DNA of 64,000 nucleotides. Origin: Neohoeflea coraliihabitans (GTDB taxonomy: Bacteria > Pseudomonadota > Alphaproteobacteria > Rhizobiales > Rhizobiaceae). The notes under the pieces were generated by a model that did no database searches, was not told the origin of the DNA, and saw only the letters and a list, made by a program, of their open reading frames with translations. Of this stretch, positions 44,623 through 53,572 are shown one piece after another. The stretch is from assembly GCF_019334345.1 (NCBI RefSeq), contig NZ_JAHWQX010000004.1, positions 1 through 64,000 of the forward strand, in the 5' to 3' direction. Made by a program: the position numbers and the translations under genes. How positions within the stretch are numbered: the first letter of the stretch is position 1; every line of letters begins with the position of its first letter.

Positions 44623-45789
44623 ATGACAGCGAGTATCATCGGTTGGGCCCACACGCCCTTTGGAAAACACTCGGACGAGACCGTCGAAAGCCTGATCGTG
44701 CGCGTCGCCCGCGAGGCGCTCGAGCATGCCGGCCTTTCCGCCGGGGACATCGACGAGATCTATCTCGGCCATTTCAACGCCGGCTTCTCGCTGCAGGATT
44801 TCACCGCCAGCCTCGTTCTGCAGGCCGATGACGGCTTCCGTTTCAAGCCGACGACACGCGTTGAAAATGCCTGCGCCACCGGCTCGGCAGCCGTTCACCA
44901 AGGCATCAAGGCCATTCGTGCCGGTGCGGCGCGCCGCGTCCTCGTCGTCGGCGTCGAGCAGATGACCACGACCCCCGGCCCGGAGATCGGCAAGAACCTG
45001 TTGAAAGCCTCCTACCTGCCCGAGGATGGCGACACGCCAGCCGGTTTCGCCGGCGTTTTCGGACAGATCGCCGATGCCTATTTCCAGCGCTACGGCGACA
45101 AGTCCGATGCCCTGGCAGCGATCGCCGCCAAGAATCACAAGAACGGCGTCGACAATCCCTATGCCCAGATGCGCAAGGATCTCGGCTACGATTTCTGCCG
45201 CACCGAGAGTGAAAAGAATCCCTTTGTCGCCGGCCCCTTGAAGCGCACCGACTGCTCGCTGGTCTCCGATGGCGCCGCCGCCGTCGTTCTCGCCGACACC
45301 GAGACGGCGATGCAGGCGCCGCGCGCCATCCTGTTCCGCGCCGCCGAACACGTTCAGGACTTCCTGCCGATGAGCAAGCGCGACATTCTCGCCTTTGACG
45401 GGTGCCGCGAGGGCTGGCAACGCGCCTTCGCCCGCTCCGGCACGACGCTCGATGATCTCTCGCTGGTCGAGACGCATGACTGTTTCACCATCGCCGAACT
45501 GATCGAATATGAGGCGATGGGCCTGGCCAAGCCGGGGCAGGGCGCCGATGTCGCCCTGTCGGGCGAGACGGCGCGCGACGCCCGGCTGCCGGTCAACCCG
45601 TCCGGCGGGCTGAAGGCCAAGGGGCATCCGATCGGCGCCACCGGCGTCTCCATGCACGCCCTGTGCGCCATGCAGCTGACTGGCGAGGCCGGCGGCATCC
45701 AGGTGCCCGGTGCCGAGCTGGCCGGCATCTTCAACATGGGCGGTGCCGCGGTGGCCAATTACGTCTCGATCCTGGAACGCATCAGGTGA
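44623..45789 (+). CDS. Thiolase (acetyl-CoA acetyltransferase, SCP-x-like)
   Basis: A 388-residue thiolase-fold enzyme. The acyl-binding cysteine is Cys84 in VENACATGSAAVHQG. The second catalytic region reads NPSGGLKAKGHPIGATGVSMH with the GHPIGATG histidine, and ETHDCFTIAELIEYEAMGL marks the SCP-x / lipid-transfer thiolase clade rather than the classical PhaA/FadA enzymes. It probably cleaves or forms a branched or unusual acyl-CoA. The downstream SDR starts at a GTG overlapping its stop, so both act together. Substrate is not evident. Confidence 0.87.
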   Translation: MTASIIGWAHTPFGKHSDETVESLIVRVAREALEHAGLSAGDIDEIYLGHFNAGFSLQDFTASLVLQADDGFRFKPTTRVENACATGSAAVHQGIKAIRAGAARRVLVVGVEQMTTTPGPEIGKNLLKASYLPEDGDTPAGFAGVFGQIADAYFQRYGDKSDALAAIAAKNHKNGVDNPYAQMRKDLGYDFCRTESEKNPFVAGPLKRTDCSLVSDGAAAVVLADTETAMQAPRAILFRAAEHVQDFLPMSKRDILAFDGCREGWQRAFARSGTTLDDLSLVETHDCFTIAELIEYEAMGLAKPGQGADVALSGETARDARLPVNPSGGLKAKGHPIGATGVSMHALCAMQLTGEAGGIQVPGAELAGIFNMGGAAVANYVSILERIR

Positions 45790-46538
45790 CCGGCACGGTC
45801 GACGGTCACGTCGTCGTCACCGGCGGCGCTGCGGGCATTGGCGCGGCCACTGTCGCAGCCCTGCTCGACGAAGGCGCGGCCGTCACCGTGCTTGATGCCG
45901 ACGGCAACGGTCTTGCCGCGCTGGAAGACCGTCATGAGGGAGAGGATCTGCTGGCGCTGTCCTGCGATGTCTCCGACGAGGATGAAGTCGCCGATTGCCT
46001 CGACCAGGCTGCCGACACCCTCGGGCCGATCACCGGGCTGGTCTGTGCGGCGGCGATCCCGGCGCGCGCTACCGCCGAGAAGACCTCGGTCGAGCTGTTT
46101 CGCCAGATCATCGATATCAATCTCACCGGCACCTTCATCGTCTGCCGTGCCGTGCTTGACCGCATGGGCGAAGACCTGGCGATCGTCACCCTGGCCGCCG
46201 CCTCGGGCCTGAGGGCCAATCACGGCCATGTTGCCTATGGCGCGTCGAAAGCCGGCGTCGTGCTGATGACCCAGGTTCTCGCCAATGAGTGGGGCGCCTC
46301 CGGTGTGCGCGTCAATGCCGTTGCGCCCGGCATCATCGGCGCCGCCGATGCGGGCCACAGCGATAACGATGAGTATCGCCGCTGGCTGGCGCGCACGCCG
46401 ATGCGCCGTGGCGGCACGCCGGATGATGTGGCCGGCGCCATTCTGTTCCTTCTGTCGGACGAAGCCGGCTATATCAATGGCCACGTGCTTTCGGTCGATG
46501 GCGGCTTTGCCTCGGCCGGGCTGCTGCAGGATCTGTGA
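45786..46538 (+). CDS. Short-chain dehydrogenase/reductase
   Basis: A 250-residue classical SDR: cofactor loop TGGAAGIGAATV, acidic residue in VLDADGNGL suggesting NAD, catalytic Tyr and Lys in VAYGASKAGVVLM, and the C-terminal INGHVLSVDGGF. The NNAG position is changed to CAAAIPARA. It uses a GTG start that overlaps the thiolase stop (GTGA), giving translational coupling; no early in-frame ATG exists. Together with the thiolase it could carry out a 3-hydroxyacyl-CoA type oxidation and cleavage. Confidence 0.85.
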   Translation: MTGTVDGHVVVTGGAAGIGAATVAALLDEGAAVTVLDADGNGLAALEDRHEGEDLLALSCDVSDEDEVADCLDQAADTLGPITGLVCAAAIPARATAEKTSVELFRQIIDINLTGTFIVCRAVLDRMGEDLAIVTLAAASGLRANHGHVAYGASKAGVVLMTQVLANEWGASGVRVNAVAPGIIGAADAGHSDNDEYRRWLARTPMRRGGTPDDVAGAILFLLSDEAGYINGHVLSVDGGFASAGLLQDL

Positions 46539-46542
46539 GCCG

Positions 46543-47421
46543 TCAGGCGGCGCCGGTCGGCACCGTCTCGATCGCTGCCAGCCTGCGCCGGCGCACGCTG
46601 ACGCCGGTGATGATGGCGCCGAGCACCAGCAGAATGCCGGCCCATTGCGCCAGACCGAAGCGCTCATCCATCACCAGCGTGCCGATCAGGGTCGCCGTCA
46701 CCGGACTGGCCAGCGCCAGATAGGCGGCGCTCGGCCCGAGTTTCGTCACGCCGCGGTTCCACGCGTAATAGCCGAAGGCCGTGCCGAAAAAGATCAGCCA
46801 GCCATAGCCCGCCACGGCCATCAGGTCAGGGGCCGGCGGCAAACCCTCCTTCAGCCACGCAACCGGCGCCAGGATCAGCCCGCCGAAGATCATCTGCCAG
46901 GTCACCATCTCCAGCGGCTTGCCGGCGCGGCCCCAGCGGTCGATCAGCACGGTCCCGACCCCCATCGACACGGCGCCGCCCAGCGCCGCCATGACGCCGA
47001 TCATGTCCAGCGTTGCCGAGGGTGAAAACACCATCAGCCCGACGCCCGCCACCCCGGCAATGCCCGCCGCCACCTGCACCGGGTGCGGCGCATGCCGCCC
47101 GATCAGCGCCACCAGGCCGACAACCACCAGCGGCTGCACAGCGCCCAGCGTCGCCGCCAGCCCGCCCGGCACGCGCCCGGCGGCCACGAACAGCATGGAA
47201 AAGAACACCGCAATGTTGAAGACGGCCAGCACCGCATAGCGCATCAGCACCCCGGGTTTCGGAATCACCGGGTTCAGCGCCAAGAGCAACAGCCCGGCCG
47301 GCAGCGCCCGGATGACCCCGGTGAAGAACGGATGCGTGGTCGGCAGAAATTCCGTGAAGACGGCGTAGGTGGTGCCCCACAACATCGGACCGAGCACGGC
47401 AAACAACGCAATACGGAACAT
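46543..47421 (-). CDS. EamA/DMT-family membrane transporter
   Basis: A 292-residue protein with ten predicted membrane segments in two EamA repeats (about 4-130 and 140-280). Signatures include GPMLWGTTYAVFTEFLP, LNPVIPKPGVLMRYAVLAVFNI and the second-repeat WLIFFGTAFGYYAWNRGVTKLG. Members export amino acids or metabolites. The start MFRIALF is the first ATG that opens directly into the first span. It converges with the SDR, with four bases between stops. Substrate unknown. Confidence 0.87.
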   Translation of the reverse strand: MFRIALFAVLGPMLWGTTYAVFTEFLPTTHPFFTGVIRALPAGLLLLALNPVIPKPGVLMRYAVLAVFNIAVFFSMLFVAAGRVPGGLAATLGAVQPLVVVGLVALIGRHAPHPVQVAAGIAGVAGVGLMVFSPSATLDMIGVMAALGGAVSMGVGTVLIDRWGRAGKPLEMVTWQMIFGGLILAPVAWLKEGLPPAPDLMAVAGYGWLIFFGTAFGYYAWNRGVTKLGPSAAYLALASPVTATLIGTLVMDERFGLAQWAGILLVLGAIITGVSVRRRRLAAIETVPTGAA

Positions 47422-47556
47422 TCGCACTCCACAGGATCGGCCGCCTGCGGGTGCCGGGGGGTGGTCACGGGCAGGATGCATCAAGACGCGGCGGCGCGAT
47501 GATATCTGTCGCCGCGCTGGATGCAAGCCGCGCTGCCATCGGCGGGTTTTTCGGCC

Positions 47557-48408
47557 TCACGCCGGAGCGGTCAGCCAGGCCGAATGTGCAAAGCCGCTGA
47601 CGCCGTCGCAGCCCTCCTTCACGCGTGTGACAAAGGCCCATGGCGCCGCCTCCGACACCACCCGCACGAGGCTGCCTTGAGAAAGCAGGCCGATCACCGG
47701 GTGCTGCAGGCCGGGGCCGCTGCGCAGATTAAGACCATTGGCCGCCCGCACCTGCCGATAGGAGTCCTTATCTGCCGGGCAATCTGGCGGCGAGGATGTG
47801 CCGCGTCCCGCCGCAAGCCCGCGGAAGGCGCGCATGTCGAAAGCCGGGCCGGGATCGATCTTCCGTCCCGGCGCGATGTCGTCATGGCCGATGATCGCTT
47901 CCTCGCCGAGCCCGTAGCGCGCCATCAGCGCCGCCACCAGCTCAGCCGCCGCTTCGACCTGCACCGGCGCGAAGCGCTCCCAGGCGAGCGCCTCCGCCGG
48001 TCCGTTGCGGTGCGCGGCAATCGCCACGCGGCCGCGATCGACGGCGACGCCCGCATGGCTGACAAAGCCGTCCGGTCCGCGCTGCAACAGACCCCAATTG
48101 GCCAGTTCCACCCCGATCGAATGGGCATTCAGCCCGTCGATGCCGCGCCACCGGCTGCGTCCGGCATGCCAGGCGGCGCGGTCGCAGGCCACCTGCTGCA
48201 CGATCGCCCCCTGTCGGCTGACGACGAAATGCGCCGAGGCGCGCGCGCCGGGAGAGGCGAAATAGCGCACCGTTCCGGCGGCAGCACCCCCGGCGGTATA
48301 ATGCATGACGATATAGCGCGGCACGATGGCGCTGCCGGAATGGGCAGCGGCGACGAAGCGCACCGGCTGGTTGTCGGCGCCGACGAGGCGATTGTTTTCG
48401 ATTTGCAT
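47557..48408 (-). CDS. N-acetylmuramoyl-L-alanine amidase with C-terminal SH3 domain
   Basis: A protein of about 283 residues that should cleave the amide between muramic acid and the peptide of peptidoglycan. The amidase_2 domain (about 25-190) has zinc ligands in YIVMHYTAGG and IGHDDIAPGRKIDPG, plus AHFVVSRQGAIVQQV and the glutamate in NAHSIGVELANWG. A bacterial SH3-like domain (about 215-275, GLNLRSGPGLQHPVIGLLSQG) follows. No clear signal peptide is seen, so it may act in recycling or leave by another route. Start MQIEN has GGGAG nine bases upstream; MKRM is three codons earlier. Confidence 0.86.
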   Translation of the reverse strand: MQIENNRLVGADNQPVRFVAAAHSGSAIVPRYIVMHYTAGGAAAGTVRYFASPGARASAHFVVSRQGAIVQQVACDRAAWHAGRSRWRGIDGLNAHSIGVELANWGLLQRGPDGFVSHAGVAVDRGRVAIAAHRNGPAEALAWERFAPVQVEAAAELVAALMARYGLGEEAIIGHDDIAPGRKIDPGPAFDMRAFRGLAAGRGTSSPPDCPADKDSYRQVRAANGLNLRSGPGLQHPVIGLLSQGSLVRVVSEAAPWAFVTRVKEGCDGVSGFAHSAWLTAPA

Positions 48409-48538
48409 CCGTTTCATCTCCCGCGCTAGAAGGAACCTGCATCAGCATAGGGGCATCGCTGATGGAGTGGATGAACTGGCTGCTGCGACTTCCGGGCGCC
48501 ACACCGCGCCACGCTGCCCGCAATCGCCGGAGAAGAGC

Positions 48539-49552
48539 ATGCACAACCCGGTTCTGGTCGAAATCACCCGTGGTGATCTGGTGGAAAGCCGCCATACGGG
48601 CCGCGTTGTGGTTTTCGATGCCGACGGCGCCACTGTCCTCGCGCTCGGCGCGGTCGATGAACCGGTCTTTCCGCGATCGGCGATCAAGGTGCTGCAGGCC
48701 CTGCCGCTGGTCGAGAGCGGCGCCGCCGAGGCCTATGGGTTCGGCCAGCGCGAACTGGCCCTGTCCTGCGCCTCGCATTCCGGCGAACCCGAGCACGCCG
48801 AACTGGCCGCCGCCATGCTCGCCAAAGCCGGGCTGGATGAGGCGGCGCTGGGATGCGGGTCCCACTGGAGCCTTGAGCCGCGTGTGATGCGCGCCCAGGC
48901 AAGGGCGCACGCGCATCCGACGCCGCTGCTCAACAATTGTTCCGGCAAGCATGCCGGCTTTCTCTGCTTTGCCTGCCATTCCGGCATCGCGCATGCCGGC
49001 TATGTCGATTATGATCATCCCGTGCAGCAGCACATCCGCGATGCCATGGCCGAACTGACTTCGACGCCGCTCGGCCATGATGTCTGCGGCACCGATGGCT
49101 GCAACATTCCCACCTATGCGGTGCCGCTTGACCGGCTCGCTCATACCTATGCCCGCCTGGCCACCGGAACCGGCCTTGCAGCCGAACGCGCCCGCGCCGC
49201 CCGAACGCTGATCGAGGCTTCGATGGCCGAGCCGTTTTTCGTTGCCGGCACCCGGCGCATGTGCACCACTCTGATGCAATTGGCCCCCGGGCGTATTTAT
49301 GCCAAGACCGGCGCCGAGGGCGTCTACTGCGCCGCCATTCCCGAGCTCGGTCTCGGCATCGCCCTGAAAGCCGACGATGGCGCCACCCGCGCCGCCGAGA
49401 TCATGGTTGCCGCAACGCTGGCGCGCCTGTTTGATGCCGCCGACCGGGACCTTGCGGCAAAGCTCGATAAGCTCGCTCAGCGCACATTGAAAAACTGGAA
49501 CGGCACCATTGTCGGCGAGGAACGCCCGGCCGACGAACTGCGCGCCGGTTGA
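48539..49552 (+). CDS. L-asparaginase of the Rhizobium etli class (AnsA family)
   Basis: A 337-residue asparaginase unrelated in fold to the E. coli enzymes. Residues known to matter in the R. etli class are present in register: Ser47-x-x-Lys50 (PRSAIKVL), Ser79 (CASHSG), and the metal-binding set Cys134, Lys137 (NNCSGKHAG) and Cys188 (DGCNIP). The C-terminal RIYAKTGAEGVY supplies the second Lys. The start MHNPV has a purine-rich site upstream and the family N-terminus; a longer in-frame extension has no homology. Hydrolyses asparagine to aspartate and ammonia. It is divergent from the amidase and followed by a cupin. Confidence 0.9.
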   Translation: MHNPVLVEITRGDLVESRHTGRVVVFDADGATVLALGAVDEPVFPRSAIKVLQALPLVESGAAEAYGFGQRELALSCASHSGEPEHAELAAAMLAKAGLDEAALGCGSHWSLEPRVMRAQARAHAHPTPLLNNCSGKHAGFLCFACHSGIAHAGYVDYDHPVQQHIRDAMAELTSTPLGHDVCGTDGCNIPTYAVPLDRLAHTYARLATGTGLAAERARAARTLIEASMAEPFFVAGTRRMCTTLMQLAPGRIYAKTGAEGVYCAAIPELGLGIALKADDGATRAAEIMVAATLARLFDAADRDLAAKLDKLAQRTLKNWNGTIVGEERPADELRAG

Positions 49553-49598
49553 TCGGGCTGAGCTGCAGGGTTGTCGGCGCGCAAAACGGAGACCCGCA

Positions 49599-50078
49599 AT
49601 GAGTGAGGCTGAGAAACCGCTGGCCATCCGGGCCGCCGACGCGCCGGCGCGGCAAAAGCCCTCCAACTATCCCGAACCCTTTGCCAGCCGCATGGCCGGC
49701 CGCCACAAGCACCCGCTTGGCGACCTGTTCGGCCTGACGAATTTCGGGGTCAATCTGACACGGCTCGAACCCGGCGCCGAGACGGCGCTGTTGCACCGCC
49801 ATTCGCGCCAGGATGAGTTCGTCTATGTGCTGGAGGGCGCGCCGACCCTGGTCACCGACACCGGCGAGATCGACCTGCAACCGGGGATGTGCAGCGGCTT
49901 CAAGGCCGGCGGGCTGGCCCATCATATCGTCAACCGCAGCGATCGTCCGGCGGTCATTCTCGAGATCGGCGACCGCCGGCCCGGCGACAGCGGCGAGTAC
50001 CCGAAGGACGATCTCGTCGCCGCGCTCGGCAGCGACGGCGCCTGGATCTTCACCCGCAAGGATGGCACACCCTACTGA
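49599..50078 (+). CDS. Cupin-domain protein
   Basis: A 159-residue single-domain cupin. Metal-binding histidines and glutamate appear in LLHRHSRQDEFVYVLEG (motif 1), and GGLAHHIVNRSD is motif 2. Members of this branch are annotated as cupin proteins acting on small organic substrates without a fixed reaction. It follows the asparaginase by 46 bases on the same strand and may be cotranscribed. Function not assigned. Confidence 0.82.
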   Translation: MSEAEKPLAIRAADAPARQKPSNYPEPFASRMAGRHKHPLGDLFGLTNFGVNLTRLEPGAETALLHRHSRQDEFVYVLEGAPTLVTDTGEIDLQPGMCSGFKAGGLAHHIVNRSDRPAVILEIGDRRPGDSGEYPKDDLVAALGSDGAWIFTRKDGTPY

Positions 50079-50101
50079 CGGCAGGCCGCCGGCCGGCGTT
50101 T

Positions 50102-51520
50102 CTATCCGGCGACATTGTTGCGCACGGTCAGATGCGCAAAAGCCTCGGCTCCCTGGCGCGCCAGGTCACCGGTGACGGTCTCGTTCCAGCGCGTGCCGAT
50201 GACGGCGCCCTGCGGTGTGTGCGAAAAGATGTTGCCTTGCACCAGCGTCGCTCCGGCGCCCTCGACCACGCTGACCGCGATGCCGGCGCCGCAATGCCGA
50301 ATCATGTTGCCGGTCAGCGCCACATCGCGCAGATACGGGCCCCAGCCGGCCATGACGCCCCATTTCGGCGCCCCCTCGATCGTGTTGCCGGACACGCTGG
50401 CATCGGCTTCGACGGCGATGCCGATGCCGAAGCCGGAATTCTTCGGCACATAGGGGCCGCTCGTGGAAAGGTTGCGGACGAGATTGCCCGAAATCACCGA
50501 CAGCCGCCCGCCGCGATCGAAATTGGCCACCGAGATGCCCATCGTGCCGCCATCGATCAGATTGTTGGCAATCACCGCCCCGCTGAACTCGAATTCGCTG
50601 TAGATCGCCGTCTCGCCCGAATGGAGCGCCTGGTTGCCGATGATCTGGCAATTGTCCGCCGAATTGGCGCGAATCGCCGAAAAAGCGCAATCGCTGACAT
50701 GGTTGCCATTGATGATCACGCCGCCGGCCCGGAACAGATTGATTCCATTGCCGAACGGCCCGGTGCCGCCGTTCGTCGCCGCGATCCGCGCGATCCGGTT
50801 GCCGCTGATCAGCGTCCCGTCAAAGCCCTTGCTCCAGCGGTGCACCAGAATGCCGCCATTGCCGCAATCATGCACATGGTTGTCGCGGATCGTCAGGGTC
50901 CGACTCTCGACGGCATAAAGGCCCGCCTCCGCCGCGCCGGACAAGTCGCACTGCTCGACCGTTCCGCCGCACCCTTCGAGTGCCAGGCCATATTTCGCCG
51001 AACCGGCGATCTGCACGTCCCGCAGCGTGAGGTTTCCGACATTGCGCAACTGCACCAGTCCGCGCACATGCTCGCCGAGCCGCTGATTGGCGCCGTCGAT
51101 CACCAGGCCATCAAGCGCGACCCGCTCCCCGCCCTCGGCAAGCAGCCCGTGCCCGCGCCCCGTATAGATCAGGCGGGTGGCTCCCGGCACACCGGCGAGC
51201 CGCGCCCCATCGGGCAGCGTCAGATTGGAGAAATAATAATCGCCCGCCGGCAATCGCAAAATCCGGCCCTCGCGCGCCGCGTCATCGATCGCCTGTTGCA
51301 GGCGGCGGCTCTGATCATCGACGACATCGGGCAGCAGTCCGGCAAGATCGCCATCATGCCCGCCGCGCAGATCCGCCTGTGCCAGGAGGGTTGGCTCGGC
51401 GGAGGCCGCCCGCACCAGGCCGGTGGACATGACGGCAAGGCCGGCCAGACCGGCAAGGCCCGACACTCCGGTCAGAAGGCGGCGACGGGTCGGCAAAGAG
51501 GGCGCAGGCGTCCGGGTCAT
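50102..51520 (-). CDS. Tat-exported right-handed beta-helix repeat protein
   Basis: A 472-residue protein with a twin-arginine signal (PTRRRLLTGVSGLAGLAGLAVM) and a long run of imperfect 20-25-residue repeats (about 170-440) rich in G, N, I and V, such as NHVHDCGNGGILVHR and NHVSDCAFSAIRANSADNCQ. This is the parallel beta-helix architecture of pectate-lyase-like proteins, and it fits the uncharacterised twin-arginine repeat family TIGR03808 of alphaproteobacteria. No lyase catalytic residues are obvious. It is probably periplasmic. Function unknown; possible polysaccharide binding or processing. Confidence 0.85.
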   Translation of the reverse strand: MTRTPAPSLPTRRRLLTGVSGLAGLAGLAVMSTGLVRAASAEPTLLAQADLRGGHDGDLAGLLPDVVDDQSRRLQQAIDDAAREGRILRLPAGDYYFSNLTLPDGARLAGVPGATRLIYTGRGHGLLAEGGERVALDGLVIDGANQRLGEHVRGLVQLRNVGNLTLRDVQIAGSAKYGLALEGCGGTVEQCDLSGAAEAGLYAVESRTLTIRDNHVHDCGNGGILVHRWSKGFDGTLISGNRIARIAATNGGTGPFGNGINLFRAGGVIINGNHVSDCAFSAIRANSADNCQIIGNQALHSGETAIYSEFEFSGAVIANNLIDGGTMGISVANFDRGGRLSVISGNLVRNLSTSGPYVPKNSGFGIGIAVEADASVSGNTIEGAPKWGVMAGWGPYLRDVALTGNMIRHCGAGIAVSVVEGAGATLVQGNIFSHTPQGAVIGTRWNETVTGDLARQGAEAFAHLTVRNNVAG

Positions 51521-51677
51521 AGCGTTACCAAGCAGGAAACGTGCCAGCGGAAACTGTGTCATTCCGGCACAGATCGCGCCCGAGCGGGCGGGCGAGGGGC
51601 CGGCAGCGACCGCATCGTTCCGGGCTGAGACACAAAGGGTGTCCACAAACCGTGTTGGTCGACCTCGTCCCAGGCCG

Positions 51678-52832
51678 CTAATCTTGTGCCGCCAGAAGCT
51701 CCTCGATCAGATTGTATGTGGCGCGCACACGCGCCTCATTGGGATAGTTCCGGTTGGCGAGGACAATGACACCAAGGTCCTGACTGGGCAACAACGCCAC
51801 ATATGCGCCGAAACCCCTGGTGGCCCCGGTCTTGTTCAGAATGACGTTCTGCTGCGGCGGCAAGGGAGACGCAATCGCCGTGACCGGCTGCGGTGACAGG
51901 ATGAAGTCATAGCCGTTGCCGGCTTCGATCACGGTCCTGTCTGCGGGCCACGGATATTGCTCCCAAATCATGGCCTGCGTGTAATGGGCCGTCTCCGCCC
52001 GGCCCTCGCGCGTGCGTTTGAGGGCAGCAGCGAGCGCCGGGTCGGCATCGCCACGGCCGAGTTCGAGGTCGAGCAGGCGCAGCATGTCGCGGGCGGTGGA
52101 TTTGACGCCGTAAGCCTCGTCCGCCAGCACACCCGGGTTCACCCGGATCGGCGCGTCGGACTCGCGATGATAGCCATAGGCGTAGCGGTGCATGGCCGAC
52201 TCCGGCACATTCACGAAGGTGCTGGTCAGGCTTAACGCCGGAAACAGGATCTCTTCTGCAGCCTGCGCATAGGGCATGCCCAGGGCCTCCGCCGTGATGT
52301 AACCCAGCAGGCCGATGCTGACATTCGAATAGCTGCGCGTTCCGGGTTGCGGCGGTCGCCAGTCGGCCAGCCAGTCGATCAGTGCGGGCACATCCCTGAT
52401 CCCGCCCGGAACCTGCAGCGGCAGACCACCTGTGACGTGTGTGGCGAGATCACCGAGCTTGATGCCGCCCAAGGCAGAGCCTTTCAGCTTTGGCAGACGG
52501 TCCGAGACAGGGGCTTCCAGATCGATGTGGCCGCGTTGTTCGGCCAGTGCCGCAAGGGTTGCGTTGAAGATCTTGCTGATCGACCCAAGCTCGAAGATGG
52601 TCTCCGGCGATGCCGCGACCTTGCCGTCTCGCACGGCCAATCCGGTCGCATAGAAGTGCTGTTCGCCGCGTAAGGTGATGCCGACAACCAATCCCGGAAT
52701 GTCATATTGGGCGATCACCGGTGCGAAGCTCTCGCGCGCCATGCCGACGACCTGCTCGTCTGTCAGATCTTGCGCCGAAAGCAGGGTGGTAAACGAGAGC
52801 AGCGCGGCCGCTGCAAGAGCCCACCTCTTCAT
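51678..52832 (-). CDS. ampC: Class C beta-lactamase (AmpC-like)
   Basis: A 384-residue exported serine beta-lactamase homologue. A Sec signal precedes QDLTDEQ (MKRWALAAAALLSFTTLLSA). The three catalytic motifs are complete: Ser84-x-x-Lys87 (LGSISKIF), Tyr168-Ser-Asn170 (YSNVSIGL) and Lys334-Thr-Gly (NKTGATRGFGAYVALLP). TLAALAEQRGHIDLEAPVSDRLPKL-type sequence after the first motif is typical of AmpC. ATG 52832 follows GAAGG; a GTG five codons upstream is possible. No ampR lies beside it. True resistance activity cannot be told from sequence alone. Confidence 0.88.
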   Translation of the reverse strand: MKRWALAAAALLSFTTLLSAQDLTDEQVVGMARESFAPVIAQYDIPGLVVGITLRGEQHFYATGLAVRDGKVAASPETIFELGSISKIFNATLAALAEQRGHIDLEAPVSDRLPKLKGSALGGIKLGDLATHVTGGLPLQVPGGIRDVPALIDWLADWRPPQPGTRSYSNVSIGLLGYITAEALGMPYAQAAEEILFPALSLTSTFVNVPESAMHRYAYGYHRESDAPIRVNPGVLADEAYGVKSTARDMLRLLDLELGRGDADPALAAALKRTREGRAETAHYTQAMIWEQYPWPADRTVIEAGNGYDFILSPQPVTAIASPLPPQQNVILNKTGATRGFGAYVALLPSQDLGVIVLANRNYPNEARVRATYNLIEELLAAQD

Positions 52833-52860
52833 CTTTGCCTTCAACACGGTTTACGGCCCC

Positions 52861-52895
52861 AATAAAACAAAAAACCCGGCGCCGAGACGCCGGGT
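52861..52895 (-). terminator. Intrinsic terminator after the small DUF gene
   Basis: Reading the minus strand, an eight-base-pair ACCCGGCG/CGCCGGGT stem with a six-base loop (52895-52874) is followed by TTTTTGTTTTATT. It lies 29 bases after the stop at 52924 and should end that transcript before ampC, whose start is at 52832. Confidence 0.8.
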
Positions 52896-52923
52896 GGATC
52901 ACGGGTTCACACGCGGCGTGCGC

Positions 52924-53292
52924 TCAGACGAACTGGCTGAGGCCGGGGATCGAGTTGACGATATCGTCGACCGCGCCGCCCGCACCCTTTTCACGCGCGA
53001 AACCGACGGTTTCCTTGGCCACCGAGGAGATCTGGCCCATGTCGAGCCCCATGCCCATCAGCTTCGAGCCGAGGCCCATCACGCCGCCGCCCATCAGGCT
53101 GCCCATGCCGCCGCCTTCTCCGGCAGCCATTTCCATGAACACATCGGCGCCGGGCAGGGCGGCAAGCATTTCCTGCACCTTGTCATCCGGCCCTTCCGAC
53201 TTGAGGAAATTCAGGATGGCGCCGACAGCCTTCTGCGCCGTTTCCGCATCGATTCCGACAGCGGCCTCGATGCGCTTGATAAGTTCTTCCAT
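52924..53292 (-). CDS. Small glycine/methionine-rich conserved protein (DUF2267/DUF937-like)
   Basis: A 122-residue cytoplasmic protein. The N-terminal 45 residues (MEELIKRIEAAVGIDAETA, then AVGAILNFLKSEGP) form a helical domain like the DUF2267 proteins. The middle (about 58-85) is a glycine- and methionine-rich linker (GEGGGMGSLMGGGVMGLG). A final helical segment ends in VDDIVNSIPGLSQFV. The function of such proteins is not known. A GGAGATC site precedes the ATG and a good intrinsic terminator follows, so it is a single-gene unit. Confidence 0.7.
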   Translation of the reverse strand: MEELIKRIEAAVGIDAETAQKAVGAILNFLKSEGPDDKVQEMLAALPGADVFMEMAAGEGGGMGSLMGGGVMGLGSKLMGMGLDMGQISSVAKETVGFAREKGAGGAVDDIVNSIPGLSQFV

Positions 53293-53572
53293 GGGGATCT
53301 CCTTTGCATTGGCAAATTCTTACCTGATCAGTACGCAAGGTAAGGTCGAGTTTCAAGCGAAGATTGCCGCTCCGCCTGCTCTGCCTGTGCTCCGGGTTCG
53401 GCTGCCGAGCGCAGTGCGCCGAAGCGGCCAACCCACAGCATGACGGCGATCAGGCCATTGTTCGCCCTCTTCGATTTACCTATAAGTCATGCGGGGGCCG
53501 ATGGCCACGCGTTGCATCGCAGCGCCCCGGGCACACAGGGCCGGGGGTGGCACAGGGGAAACGGAATACAAC

